This document shows, in pieces, positions 1 through 8,740 of a stretch of 18,000 nucleotides of DNA. The stretch comes from Acephala macrosclerotiorum (taxonomy: Eukaryota > Ascomycota > Leotiomycetes > Helotiales > Mollisiaceae). Position 1 is the first letter of the stretch; each line of letters opens with the position of its first letter. The stretch covers positions 1-18,000 of the forward strand of contig MU119811.1 in NCBI GenBank assembly GCA_014904845.1, in the 5' to 3' direction. A program made the translations under genes and the position numbers. Under the pieces are notes generated by a model. That model saw nothing but the letters and a program-made list of their open reading frames with translations. It did no database searches and had not been told where the DNA came from.

Positions 1-1652
1 AAAAATCGATTTTATAATTATTAAATATTATATAATTTAATATATTAATAAAAATTTTTAATTAATTTTAAAAATAATATATATAGTTTTTTAATTATAT
101 TAAAATAATTTAAATAATTATTATTATAAAAAAATTATTAAATATTATATTTTAATATTTTAATTATAAAATTAAAAAAAAAAAATTTTTAAATAAATAA
201 ATAAAATAAAAAAAAATACAATTATTAAATATAATATATTAATATATTTAAATATTTAAATATTATTAATATTAATTAATATTTAATTTTATTAATTAAT
301 TATAAAATAATAAAATTAAAATTTCTTTTAAAATTTAAAAATATATATTTATTTCTTTTATAATATTTAAATAAATTTTATAAATTAAATTTTTAATTAA
401 ATTTATAATAAAAATTTAAATAAAAAATATTAATTAAAAAAAAAAATTTTTAAATAAAAATAAAAAAATATATATTAAAAAATAAAATTATTAAAAAATA
501 TTATATATATTTAATATTAATTTTATTTTAATATTTATTTTATTAATTATAAATATAATTATAATAATAAATATAATTAAAATAATTATTTAAAAAAATA
601 TAATATTTATAAAATATTTAAAAACGAAATATTTTTTTTTATAAAAAATACGTTTTTATAATAAATTATTAAATTTTTTTAATTTATAAAAAAAATTTAA
701 ATAATTTAATAATAAAAATAAAATAAATATTTTTAACGTTTTTATTTTAAATATAAAAAAATTCGATTATAAAAAATAAAAAAAAATAATTAAAAACTTT
801 TAAAAAAAATATTATATTATAAAATATATTAATATTAAAAAATTAAAAAATATAAATAAATTTAAAATTTAATTTAATAATATAAAAAATTATATAAAAA
901 AATAAAATAATAATAATATTATATTAATCGTTTAAAAATAAAAATATTTATAAATATTATTTGAAAAATATTTTTTATAAAATTAATTATTAAAATATTA
1001 TTATTTTTATTAAATAAAAATAAAATTATTAAAATAATTTCAAATTCTTTTATAAAATTTTAAAACGTAAAATTTATTATAAAAATATTTATATAAATAA
1101 TACAAAACGTAATTAAAAAATATTAAATTAATATATATTTAAAATTATTTAAATTTTTAATTTATAATATTAAAAAAAAATTTACGTTTATAAAATTTAA
1201 ATAATAAAAATAAAAAACGTTTTAATTAAAATATATTATTATATTATAAATAATAATAAAAATTTATAATAATTTAATAAATTTAAATAAATTTAAAATA
1301 TATTTTAAAATTTTTAATATAAATATTTTTATATTAATAATAATAAAAATAATAAAATATTATATATAAATTAAATAATAAATTAATAATATTTTAATAA
1401 TTTTAATATTTAAATTTTTAAAAATATAAAAAATTATATAAATTATTAAAAAAAAATTTATAAAAATTATTTAAAAAACAAAAAATAAAAAATAAAATAA
1501 TAATAATAATAATTATTTAATTTAAATATTATAAATAATTATAAAATACGAAAAATAAATTTAAATATCTAATTTATTTTAAATATATATATATTAATAA
1601 TAATAATAATAATTTTATAAATAATAAAATTTTTAATTAATATTATAATTTT
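1..1652. other. Hypermutated AT-only block (AT isochore)
   Basis: This block is almost entirely A and T, with no open frame of useful length on either strand. By hand count it has only about 20 C and 13 G. Eleven of the C and eleven of the G form CpG pairs; the other C are followed by A (4) or T (5), and none by C. This fits an old repeat driven to exhaustion by C-to-T mutation on both strands. No gene, RNA or repeat unit can be read from it. The right edge at about 1652 is abrupt. Confidence 0.8.
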
Positions 1653-1926
1653 ACGCGGGATTGTGGTGTTGGGGCTGCCGAATTTGGGAGGGTGTGGCCG
1701 CTGTTTTAAGTAGCCTCGAACCCCGAAAACTCATCACGTGTTCCAGCTCGCTTGCGCATTATCGCCGGCTAATCGTCGTAGCGAAGGAAGCTCGAACTCG
1801 TCCAAAGTCGACCCTTTCTGTTTCTCTGTTCTCAATTATCGACTCTTTGCTTCATTCCCCCCCGTTTTGAGGGGGCCTCCCCATTTCGTCGGTCACCATG
1901 GCACTGCCCATCGTTCGTACTTACAT
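1653..1926 (+). promoter_or_regulatory. GC-rich leader upstream of the DUF3435 relic
   Basis: GC-balanced sequence starts within a few bases of the AT block. It contains a CACGTG palindrome (1735-1740) and a C5/G5 hairpin (1859-1863 with 1871-1875, 7-base loop). A pyrimidine-rich stretch (about 1813-1863) resembles a fungal promoter or 5' leader. An ATG in good context (ACCATGG, 1898-1900) opens a 50-codon frame that begins hydrophobic and ends at a TAG. It is one frame away from the relic's reading frame and may be the original start, separated by a small indel. No clear TATA box is seen. Confidence 0.35.
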
Positions 1927-4612
1927 ATGTACTCTCTTCATCCCTATTCTCATCTTCATCTTCCCACCTCTCAACGCAGCACTTCGCACGACGACACTCT
2001 GCTCTAAGACCACTTTACTACAAGATCGAACGATCTTACTTTTACGATAGTCGCAAGGAACTATACTACGGTCAATCTGCGACTGTCTCAAACCTCGCTA
2101 TTCAATCTCGCACGCTTAAATGATCGCGTTGAATGTTGTCGTTTTAAACCGAAGATTTAACTACGCTCTCTCGAATATTACTAGAATTTGATCGATCAAT
2201 ATAACAAAAAGACTGTAAAGCGCAATTATGCCGATACTACGAAAGACAATCTTTAGGATATTATCGATAAATTCAGCAAATAAAAGAGCAAATACTTGAT
2301 CGAAGACTTGAAGTAGTTGGTTTGATTTTTAAACTAAGTTCTGTGCTTATTTGCCTAAGAGTTAACTTTGGCGCACGATGATCCGGAACTGTTTCAAGGG
2401 GACCACGATAGCGTTCCTTATTCACATCTGCGAGGTAGATCGGGTGAAGAAGAGGAGTACAGTCCACTAATATTATTTGCGGCTTAAGATGCTTTTCAAT
2501 CGAGAGAATAGTCGCCATATGAATACTAATGATACAAAAGAGGCTCTCGCGGTAAGGGTCTTTTCTCTTTGATTATCATTCTGACTCAAGGATGTTAACG
2601 TTTGTTTAGTACATCTACGGTCTTCTGACAACGGACTTCGAGCTCGATATTACGGTCAAAGAGAAGTCTGTTTTTGGTGTCGACGATCTCTTGCTTTTGC
2701 TCAATTACTACTAGGTACGCGATACTTCTACCTTCTTTATAGAGCGGCATCGTGTGCAGTTCGCACTGATTTTACTACTTTTTTTCGCTATAGGATGCCG
2801 GCCTGCAGAGCTGGTCGACGCAAAGAAGAAAAAGAGGCGGAGGCCCGGCTTTGACGATAATAAAACCAGCGCTGATAATGCGAACGACGAAAGTTTCGAT
2901 AATACTAAAATCGGCGCTAATATCGACTTTGGCTTCGATAATGACCACGATAGCGCTGTAATTGACTTGGGCTCCGAGAATGATAATAATAGCTCTAATG
3001 ACGATGTTGCTATGAGCGACGTTAAAACGGAACTCAAACAATTCGACGCGCTTTGCTACGAAGACGTTCGCCTCTTGGTCGTGCGGAACCCTGTAGCTGG
3101 AGAGTCGGATGTGCTTGCGATGGAGGTCAAACTGGCTCACTATAAGGGCCATACGAGACGCCCGAAGCCGTGAGTCGACGAACCAAGCGCCCCCCCCCCC
3201 CCCCCCCCCAAATCTGCATTCCAAAATTGAACTAACAGACTATCGCAACACGATTTTCTTCTTTACTGAAATAGACGACTTAATCTTTTGTCCGATCACT
3301 TACCTCGTTTCTTTGGCTATCGCAGATGGAGCCTTCGAGACACCGAGCTTGACTACGGCAAAGCGGGTCTTTGAGCACAAAGTGTAAAGCTCGATTGCGT
3401 GTACACTATTGAACTGGAAACAAGAAATGCTCAAAACTCCAATTTTCCGTCGAAATAAGAGGACCGCTGACGGTGTAATTACTTCTCTAACGCTCGCGCT
3501 CATCTACTCTCAATTTAAAGACTGCTTGAACCGCCTTGGACTTGCGACGAACTTCCTAGAGAAACTGACCAACTATTGCTTCCGTCGTAGAACGGCTAAT
3601 ATCGTTGATCGTAAGTTTTCTGTGGTATCACAAGAAAAGACTACTCTACTAATAAAGCCTTTCTTTGTGTCTAAGTACTGCCACGGATGCGATTCGAGAT
3701 CAGGTTATAAGACACAACCCGAACTCGACGATATATAACGAGGCCTATATCGATAAAAAGGTGCCGTTTGACGTTTTGTCTATCGTCCTCGAGCGTCCCT
3801 CTACAAATGGCATTCTCCGTATATTCACTCACATGAGCCTCATGCGTGACCCTCGCGCGCCAGTTCACGTGCCTGACGACGTTCTTGCAGCGCTTCCCTC
3901 GGATCCATATATCGTCGACCTCGAGCAGCAGCAAGCACAGCTGAAAGCTGAAACTTACAGGATCCAAAGAACGGAGATGGAGACGGAAGTTCGCCGACTG
4001 ACAATTGCAATCGGCAGTGCGAGAAGCAAGCGTCGAAATATTATCTCTAAAGAATACCGAGCAAACTACTTCCGCCGCCGCCCGACGGAGGACATCGAGA
4101 GGCAAAACAGTAGGCAGGAAAAAGAACAGTATATCGAGTCGGTAGTTGAACATCAAATCCTCGAACGGACGCAATTGGCCGACCTTATCTGTACTCATAT
4201 CGCGAATATCACTTCAAAAGACATTGTCAAGCGCCGGATCCAGACCGCCGATCTTATGCTGGCTCTCTGTAGCCGCCGTGAAATGCCTCGACGATACAGT
4301 TCTCGCGTCGTCCTTCTTTCAACGCTTGTCATTAAAGAAGAGTCATTTACTATCGAGCTTTTTCCTTTTATTTGCGAAAAGACTCAATGCATCTTTTTTT
4401 GTACTAGTAATAAAAAGAAGACTTTTTCTCGGCCCGCAAAAATGATAGACTACGTCGAGAGCTACTTGCGTAAAGAGTCAAAACCGACGATCGCTTGTCG
4501 CTATTCGATATGCAAAGTTGCGGGGCTGATTTTTAAGACCGTGAATGAATTTAAGTATTACGTGCAAGTTGTGCACGGTATCACGCTTCGGGAGCCACGG
4601 TATGTGCGCTAA
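1927..4612 (+). pseudogene. DUF3435 tyrosine-recombinase-like gene, C2H2 C-terminus, decayed
   Basis: This is a relic of the fungal DUF3435 family, the family of Starship captain recombinases. The 5' frame (2005-2511) carries 11 stops, most explained by Gln codons turned to TAA/TAG. A one-base shift near 2509 restores the frame through RHMNTNDTKEALA to a clean intron (2552-2609). Exon 2610-3169 has a TGG-type stop (TAG, 2712-2714) and GCRPAELVDA, with the probable first catalytic Arg at 2799-2801. Intron 3170-3248 has lost its acceptor AG. Exon 3249-3610 has TAA at 3385-3387 and YCFRR (3574-3588). Intron 3611 to about 3677 has a TACTAAT branch point. The last exon is open for about 310 codons. 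It holds RDQVIRHNP, the presumed nucleophile Tyr in YNEAYI (3746-3748), a Glu/Arg-rich helical region and a Cys/His finger region ending near VHGITLREPRYVR. It is not expressible as a full protein. The 5' start is uncertain (1898 or 1927). Confidence 0.82.
3170..3248 (+). other. Relic intron with 20-base poly-C tract and broken acceptor
   Basis: The donor GTGAGT (3170-3175) and branch point CTAAC (3232-3236) are intact, but the position expected to be AG reads AA (3247-3248). Removing 3170-3248 joins PKP to TIFFFTE exactly in phase, which is what the protein family predicts. The acceptor G was therefore probably lost by a G-to-A change. Bases 3190-3209 are an uninterrupted run of C. Confidence 0.6.
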
Positions 4613-4713
4613 AGAATGGAGACTGGTCTGCATTTTAAAGACATTGAGATCTTAGTAATCAACTTCGAAAATGCCAGGGGATTGTAAGCACATTATCAAG
4701 AGAAGGTATCTGG

Positions 4714-4740
4714 GATAAAAGGTCTTCGACCTTTTTTATC
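4714..4740 (+). terminator. Hairpin with T-run in the 3' flank of the DUF3435 relic
   Basis: AAAAGGTC / GACCTTTT form an 8-bp stem around a TTC loop, extended by GAT/ATC and followed by extra T. It lies about 100 bases after the relic's stop codon. It resembles a Pol III-type or intrinsic terminator in shape only. In a fungus, a Pol II 3' end would be set by the A-rich signals downstream. Confidence 0.3.
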
Positions 4741-4800
4741 TTCTTCTATTTTTTCCTTTTTCGCATATCATACCGCCATTCTCTTCGCCGTGTATGAGTG

Positions 4801-4806
4801 AATAAA
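4801..4806 (+). promoter_or_regulatory. AATAAA polyadenylation-signal candidate
   Basis: An exact AATAAA lies about 190 bases after the relic's stop codon at 4612, a plausible 3' UTR length. It would have served the DUF3435 gene. Confidence 0.35.
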
Positions 4807-4861
4807 GCAATCCGGAGTTCTGGATCGGTTTTGCATAAGTTGACGTCAAAAGATGGCGCTG

Positions 4862-4870
4862 TATATATAA
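4862..4870 (+). promoter_or_regulatory. TATA box candidate without a recognisable downstream gene
   Basis: TATATATAA is followed by a pyrimidine-rich stretch (about 4880-4912), as in a fungal core promoter. No convincing coding region follows on + in 4900-5350. It may be the promoter of a lost gene or of an LTR-type element. Confidence 0.35.
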
Positions 4871-5805
4871 AGATACTTGTCCGTTTTCATTATCCTTTGT
4901 TCTTTTTTCCTTCGTATATCGAGCTGCGATTTCGTTCTCTGTCGTTGATCGATTAAGGCACTAAACAAAGAGAAAGGCGAGAGAGATTGTGAGAGAATTA
5001 CGGATTGGTCTTGTTTAGGTCGACGTTATAGAGACTAATGTATTTTGGTATTGCTTGTATTGTGTATTATTAAAAAGAGATAAACGAGACTAGAAAATAG
5101 AATACATATTATACTTCGTCTATACTTCAGCGACGACGGGCGACGCAATACATCTTCTGCAAATCGAAGGCAACGCGATACAATTGTCAGCTTAAGGACA
5201 CTGTTCGAGGACCCGGCGCCCAATGTATCCTTATTTACGTTAAATAATGTGCCTCTACTAATTACGACTCGATAAGATCGACAGAGTGCTTGTATTCGAG
5301 GAGAGGAACCGAGCGACTCGCCGGAGTTGTCTGTTCTAGCAGCGTCGAATGATCAAAGAACACTTATAACCTCTTTGCATTCTATTTCCCAATCTCGACA
5401 GAAGTACTCGAACGGAACCTGCTCAACTAGTGCCATTATCAATGTCCACTTGTGCCTAGTATTACCAAGGGTAGAATGGCTAGACTGATCGATTTGAACG
5501 AAGAGTGCCCAGTTTAAGGGAGAGGAGTTTTTTTTTTTGAAAATCGCGGCTGGCGCGCAAGCCACCTCGTGTGACGGATCACCACACTTGTTCACTTTTC
5601 ATCTCAGAACGTAGCTTGTGAAACCGTAGACTTTTAAAGGCTATCTTGGGATGTGGCCTCCAGGGTAGTTTAAAACCCGGTTTTGGTACTCTATTATAGA
5701 TGGTGCTCAATGATTTTAAGTATTACTCTCATTACTGAGGATGCGGCACGACAATACGGCATGCGGACTCGCATAAAAATGAAAAGTTTGAGAAGCTCTA
5801 GTATT
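4871..5805. other. Non-coding stretch, possible retroelement debris
   Basis: No gene can be supported here. Short ATG-initiated frames exist on - (5035-5223 and 5353-5595), but they show no recognisable domain and one spans a homopolymer. At 5199-5220 a GC-rich segment contains TTCGAGGACCCGGCGCCCA. Read on -, it starts TGGGCGCC, like the primer-binding site that follows an LTR, but no paired LTR was found. A small palindrome AAAACCCGGTTTT sits at 5672-5684. Confidence 0.4.
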
Positions 5806-5938
5806 GTCATCTCTCCTGCTATCAACCATCCAGCATTGTCAACTATCCACTGCTGTCATCTCTCCAGTGCTTCATCTCTCCAGTGCTATCATCTCTCCAG
5901 CATTGTCAATTACCCAGTGCTGTCAACCATCTAGACAG
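5806..5938 (+). repeat. 17-bp minisatellite, about 8 copies
   Basis: Eight head-to-tail units of 15-17 bases start at 5806, 5821, 5838, 5855, 5872, 5888, 5905 and 5922. Typical units are GTCATCTCTCCAGTGCT and GTCAACTATCCACTGCT. Units diverge mainly in the middle (ATCTCT, AACTAT, AACCAT, AATTAC). The array starts about 120 bases beyond the 3' end of the 2EXR gene on -. A degraded array of the same type may exist at 14552-14650. Confidence 0.8.
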
Positions 5939-6056
5939 CATTAGATTGATTGCAGTCCTATATTGGTTATCGTCCTTACTACCTTCACATTGTCTATCCT
6001 TTCACAACTCGCACTACACATCCTTTAAAAATATGTATACGCTCTATTCAGCCTTT

Positions 6057-6611
6057 CTATCTCTGCCAGAGAAAAAGCTTTATAGCTTTTAGCTCAGAAA
6101 ACCTAACACATTCTGCATATTTGAACTCAAGTAATTTCTTTGCGTGTCTAACGACAAAGATGATCTCCCTAAGATTGCTAAGATGTGAAAGGCCAATATC
6201 GATAGTTTGTTTCTCGAGATTTTTTTCCTTGGAAATTTCAATCGCTAAAGACTGGATCTTCTCCTTGAAATCAGGGTATAAGCTAGCCATATGTTTGCAC
6301 ATCTCAGAGTTGGTAGCGAGATGGAGAGTATCGTGAGCGAAATCAATGTATATCGGTTTTAGTTGATCATTGCGAGTAAAAGCGGGCTCGAAAACAGAGA
6401 GAGCAATTTCTCGAGAAGTTCGGCAAGTGTGAAGTGCTGGTGGAGGACGAGTACCATGAAAGGAGGAGGAACTCTTCGAATACTGTAATTGAATGATTCG
6501 AGGACCTGGGAGAGTATACCTCCAAATCTTGATTTGGAGTTCGGCAGGGAGGGTCGGAAAGAGGGTGAACGTAGGCGGTGGGCCATCTCGAGTTATTGTG
6601 CCAGTTGACAT
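6057..6611 (-). CDS. 2EXR-domain protein, 184 aa, hypothetical
   Basis: The protein belongs to the 2EXR-domain family, which is abundant in Pezizomycotina and has no established biochemical role. Family hallmarks are visible in order: FPTLPAELQIKIWRYTLPGPR (about residues 18-38), PPALHTCRTSREIALSVFEP (about 57-76), and YIDFAHDTLHL (about 88-98). A charged second half follows. There is no signal peptide or membrane segment. The frame has no internal stop and no C-to-T damage, unlike the DUF3435 relic next door. The ATG at 6611 is the first in frame and lies about 300 bases downstream of a TATA box on -. The protein is shorter than many relatives and stops soon after SELKAIKLFLWQR, so a lost C-terminal exon or early stop is possible. 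Codon use is ordinary for a fungal gene. Confidence 0.8.
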   Translation of the reverse strand: MSTGTITRDGPPPTFTLFPTLPAELQIKIWRYTLPGPRIIQLQYSKSSSSFHGTRPPPALHTCRTSREIALSVFEPAFTRNDQLKPIYIDFAHDTLHLATNSEMCKHMASLYPDFKEKIQSLAIEISKEKNLEKQTIDIGLSHLSNLREIIFVVRHAKKLLEFKYAECVRFSELKAIKLFLWQR

Positions 6612-6907
6612 CGTCGGTATTAATGTACTCAGTCCGCGGCGGATAATTAATCTCGAGATATCAAGCGATTTCCTTTCTGCGGTACAGATAGCAAAATTGC
6701 AGCGCTCGTACGTGGTAATTAGCGATTCAGATTTGCTACGGAAGATTAGAATTAGACGTTTGTAAGAAAGGTAGAGGGGAACCGACGAAAAACGCGAACA
6801 AATCTAGCGATAGCGATTGTGAAGTAGAGAGGGGGCGTTTTAAACGTGTGCGTTGAAGAGAGAGAAAAGTTTGATGGGAGAGTAGCATTCGTGGGCAGAA
6901 AGCGCGG

Positions 6908-6915
6908 TATTTATG
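6908..6915 (-). promoter_or_regulatory. TATA box candidate of the 2EXR gene
   Basis: On -, CATAAATA is followed by a CT-rich stretch with ACTCTCCCATC and CTCTCTCTTCAACGC, a typical fungal transcription-start environment. It gives a 5' leader of roughly 270 bases to the ATG at 6611. The leader is pyrimidine-rich on -, and I see no certain intron in it. Confidence 0.45.
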
Positions 6916-7122
6916 TCGCAGGAGCCCTGGACCAGGCAGGCACGACGCGGCCGCGCTAAGGTCGGCGCAAGGGTTTTCCGGGGGTGGCGCATGATTCGAG
7001 CATTTCACTGACGACGACAAATCAACATTGCTTCTTCGACTACCTGGCAAAGGGCATCGAGTGCGGCGCCATTTCGAATAAACATTCGATATTGAAGAAG
7101 GAATAAGAATGAATTTCGTCAA

Positions 7123-7591
7123 ATACAGAACTGTTTCCTTTGGTCTTGCGAAAAGACACCGTCGTGGAAGTATTCACACCGGTCTCTCCTCCTTTGTAAT
7201 CCTCGTCTCTTTAGCCCCGCAACAGAGAATATAATCCTGTTTTGAGCAATAGCTCTGTGTTGAAGTCAAAACCTGCGATGTTCTAAGTGTCTCCTTTTTA
7301 TCTTACAAGAATACCTGAGAGGCCATCGGCTATTCATAGATGTGATACTGCGCATTTATCAGGGGCTCGCTGCGCTGGTCGCGGCTCACTGTCCCAGCAA
7401 TACACCATCACGAGCTGTAAATCTCTGGCTCATTGTGGCAATTAGAAGCCCTTGCCTCTTGGCAGTTCCTCTCGGTGATTACTCTCTTGGAAGTGTACCA
7501 ATTAGCCACTGCTCAACTGCATGAATCACGAGAATGTTGGGCTGAAGCCAGGCCGGAGGGCGATCCATAGATCCACAGCTGAGCAGCTCGT
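7123..7591. other. Intergenic stretch, no gene seen
   Basis: Both strands are interrupted by stops, and the only longer frames lack a proper ATG or any domain. The composition is GC-balanced and undamaged. Splice-like and TATA-like words occur but do not assemble into a gene model. Confidence 0.4.
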
Positions 7592-7804
7592 TCATGCATA
7601 AGACCCTTTTAGACACAAGGTATAGGCCACTCCAGTGTCTCTATTGGTATGTATGGTCAAGAGGATGGTATCATTAGGGGGGTGAACGCCGGCGAAAGAG
7701 TCCTGGTCTAAGGCACAGCGCAGCTGTGCCAATGCCCGCACCGCGTAAACTGCCCAAGGGAGGAACGCAGTAGCTACTCCTAAAGCTAGTTTGTACATAC
7801 GCAT
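7592..7804 (-). CDS. Small ORF with N-terminal signal-like segment, 70 aa
   Basis: The frame starts MRMYKLALGVATAFLPWAVYA, which resembles a secretion signal: a positive start, a hydrophobic core, and VYA as a possible cleavage site near residue 21. About 49 residues follow with two Cys (RCALD and LCLKG). I recognise no family. It would be divergent to the gene starting at 7999, with about 190 bases between the two starts. Against it: the frame is short, there is no clear TATA on -, and beyond the stop there are no convincing further exons. It could be chance or a fragment of a longer lost gene. Confidence 0.25.
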   Translation of the reverse strand: MRMYKLALGVATAFLPWAVYAVRALAQLRCALDQDSFAGVHPPNDTILLTIHTNRDTGVAYTLCLKGSYA

Positions 7805-7915
7805 GGAGGCGATGACCAGGGGCGGAAGGTTTGAAGGATGTTCAGCAGCGGAAGTCAGGCTTTACCTAACACCTTAAAGTAGACTCGATGCTCGGCAAAA
7901 GGGCCCTTTCGATAG

Positions 7916-7923
7916 TATAAAAG
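7916..7923 (+). promoter_or_regulatory. TATA box of the multi-exon gene at 7999
   Basis: TATAAAAG lies 76 bases before the ATG at 7999. A pyrimidine-rich segment (GTTCTCCATTCCTTATCC) begins about 30 bases after it, where transcription would start. The spacing and sequence are canonical. Confidence 0.6.
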
Positions 7924-7998
7924 GAGTGAATTTCCCGTATAGACGCTGCAGTTCTCCATTCCTTATCCGCCATCTCGATTACAAACTCCTTTAGTAGC

Positions 7999-8679
7999 AT
8001 GACTTCACCCACGCCACAGGAAACGGGACCTTTCACTCACGGATCTCCCCCTGAATCGTCTAACAGAGTAAGTTGTTAGTGGGACTCAAGTACAAGCGTG
8101 TGAGCTGACTAGAAAAGGATTTTACTGCGTCGACAAACGCAGCGACAAATCATATGGCAGATACTCCTGCCACAGCGGCGTAAGTCGACGTTATCCAATT
8201 TGCTTGAAGCAACTTTCAATCTGCACGGATTAATATCTTTTCTAGGGATGTACTTCAAGACCTCGCTCGAGGCCCCATTCCAGGCAGAGAGATGGGCCTC
8301 ACCGTTGTGCCAGTTGAAGGTAGTCACAGGCAGGATCCCACGTCACTTAGTAACGAAGATCCTCAAATTGGACAACTCCGAGGTTTGATATGCTTTGCTC
8401 TCCTCGTTTCATCTTTATTGTAGTGACAGAGTCGCATTTGACGAAATATTTCACCAGACGCAGATGGTGCAGAATATGAATAGCCCTCTCGAAGAGTTTG
8501 CTTGGTTTCATTTCCGAGATCTTCCACGAGTTAGTATAACATCTGACGATTTCCAATCCTTATACTCCTCTTAGACATCAGGAAGGTCTTCGATGTCAGG
8601 CCAACCCTCTTCAGCTTTAGCTATTCTACGATGTCATTTTCTATTTGTCAATCCCCATGATTATATTGGAGTTAAATGA
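7999..8679 (+). CDS. Multi-exon hypothetical protein, one unresolved phase break
   Basis: A spliced gene model fits well at most points. Exon 1 (7999-8067) encodes MTSPTPQETGPFTHG... and ends at GTAAGT. Intron 1 (8068-8117) has a CTGAC branch point. Exon 2 (8118-8179) encodes a Ala/Thr-rich segment including MADTPATA and ends at another GTAAGT. Exon 3 (8246-8382) continues in phase with ADVLQDLARGPIPGREMG. Exon 4 (about 8424-8529) has the frame VAFDEIFHQTQMVQNMNS and ends at GTTAGT. Intron 4 (8530-8574) has CTGAC. Exon 5 (8575-8679) ends HDYIGVK and TGA. The first 90 or so residues look disordered. The visible sites around intron 3 (8383-8423, only 41 bases, donor GTTTGA) leave exon 4 off by one base, so there is a frameshift, a sequence error or a misjudged intron. 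No family is recognised. Confidence 0.5.
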
Positions 8680-8740
8680 TCCTGATGTGGGGTCACGATA
8701 TCCTCACTTATATATGTGCACATGATGTATCACGTGACTA

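Noticed and set aside
1..1652. Mitochondrial or plasmid-derived DNA
   Set aside because: No rRNA, tRNA or mitochondrial protein motif is visible, and the block is continuous with nuclear-type fungal genes. Mutational exhaustion explains the composition better.
2775..3224. 149-aa frame on - opposite the DUF3435 relic
   Set aside because: It is the antisense shadow of the + strand coding exon; the Gly run is the poly-C tract read backward.
3671..4198. 175-aa frame on - opposite the last DUF3435 exon
   Set aside because: It is antisense of a recognised coding exon with no independent family resemblance.
5160..5220. tRNA gene or SINE because of TTCGAGGACC
   Set aside because: The T-arm stem does not pair and no acceptor, D or anticodon stem can be folded.
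5353..5595. 80-aa frame on - (ending CKEVISVL)
   Set aside because: It spans a 12-base T homopolymer, has no domain, promoter or partner exons, and cannot be distinguished from chance.
6736..7122. 128-aa frame on - upstream of the 2EXR gene
   Set aside because: It covers the promoter and leader of the 2EXR gene; the composition is Pro/Ser/Leu-rich without a domain, and the TATA box lies inside it.
8200..8388. Alternative frame MLEATFNLHGLISFLG...
   Set aside because: It reads through a clean GTAAGT...CTAG intron (8180-8245). The other frame continues the low-complexity N-terminus in phase.
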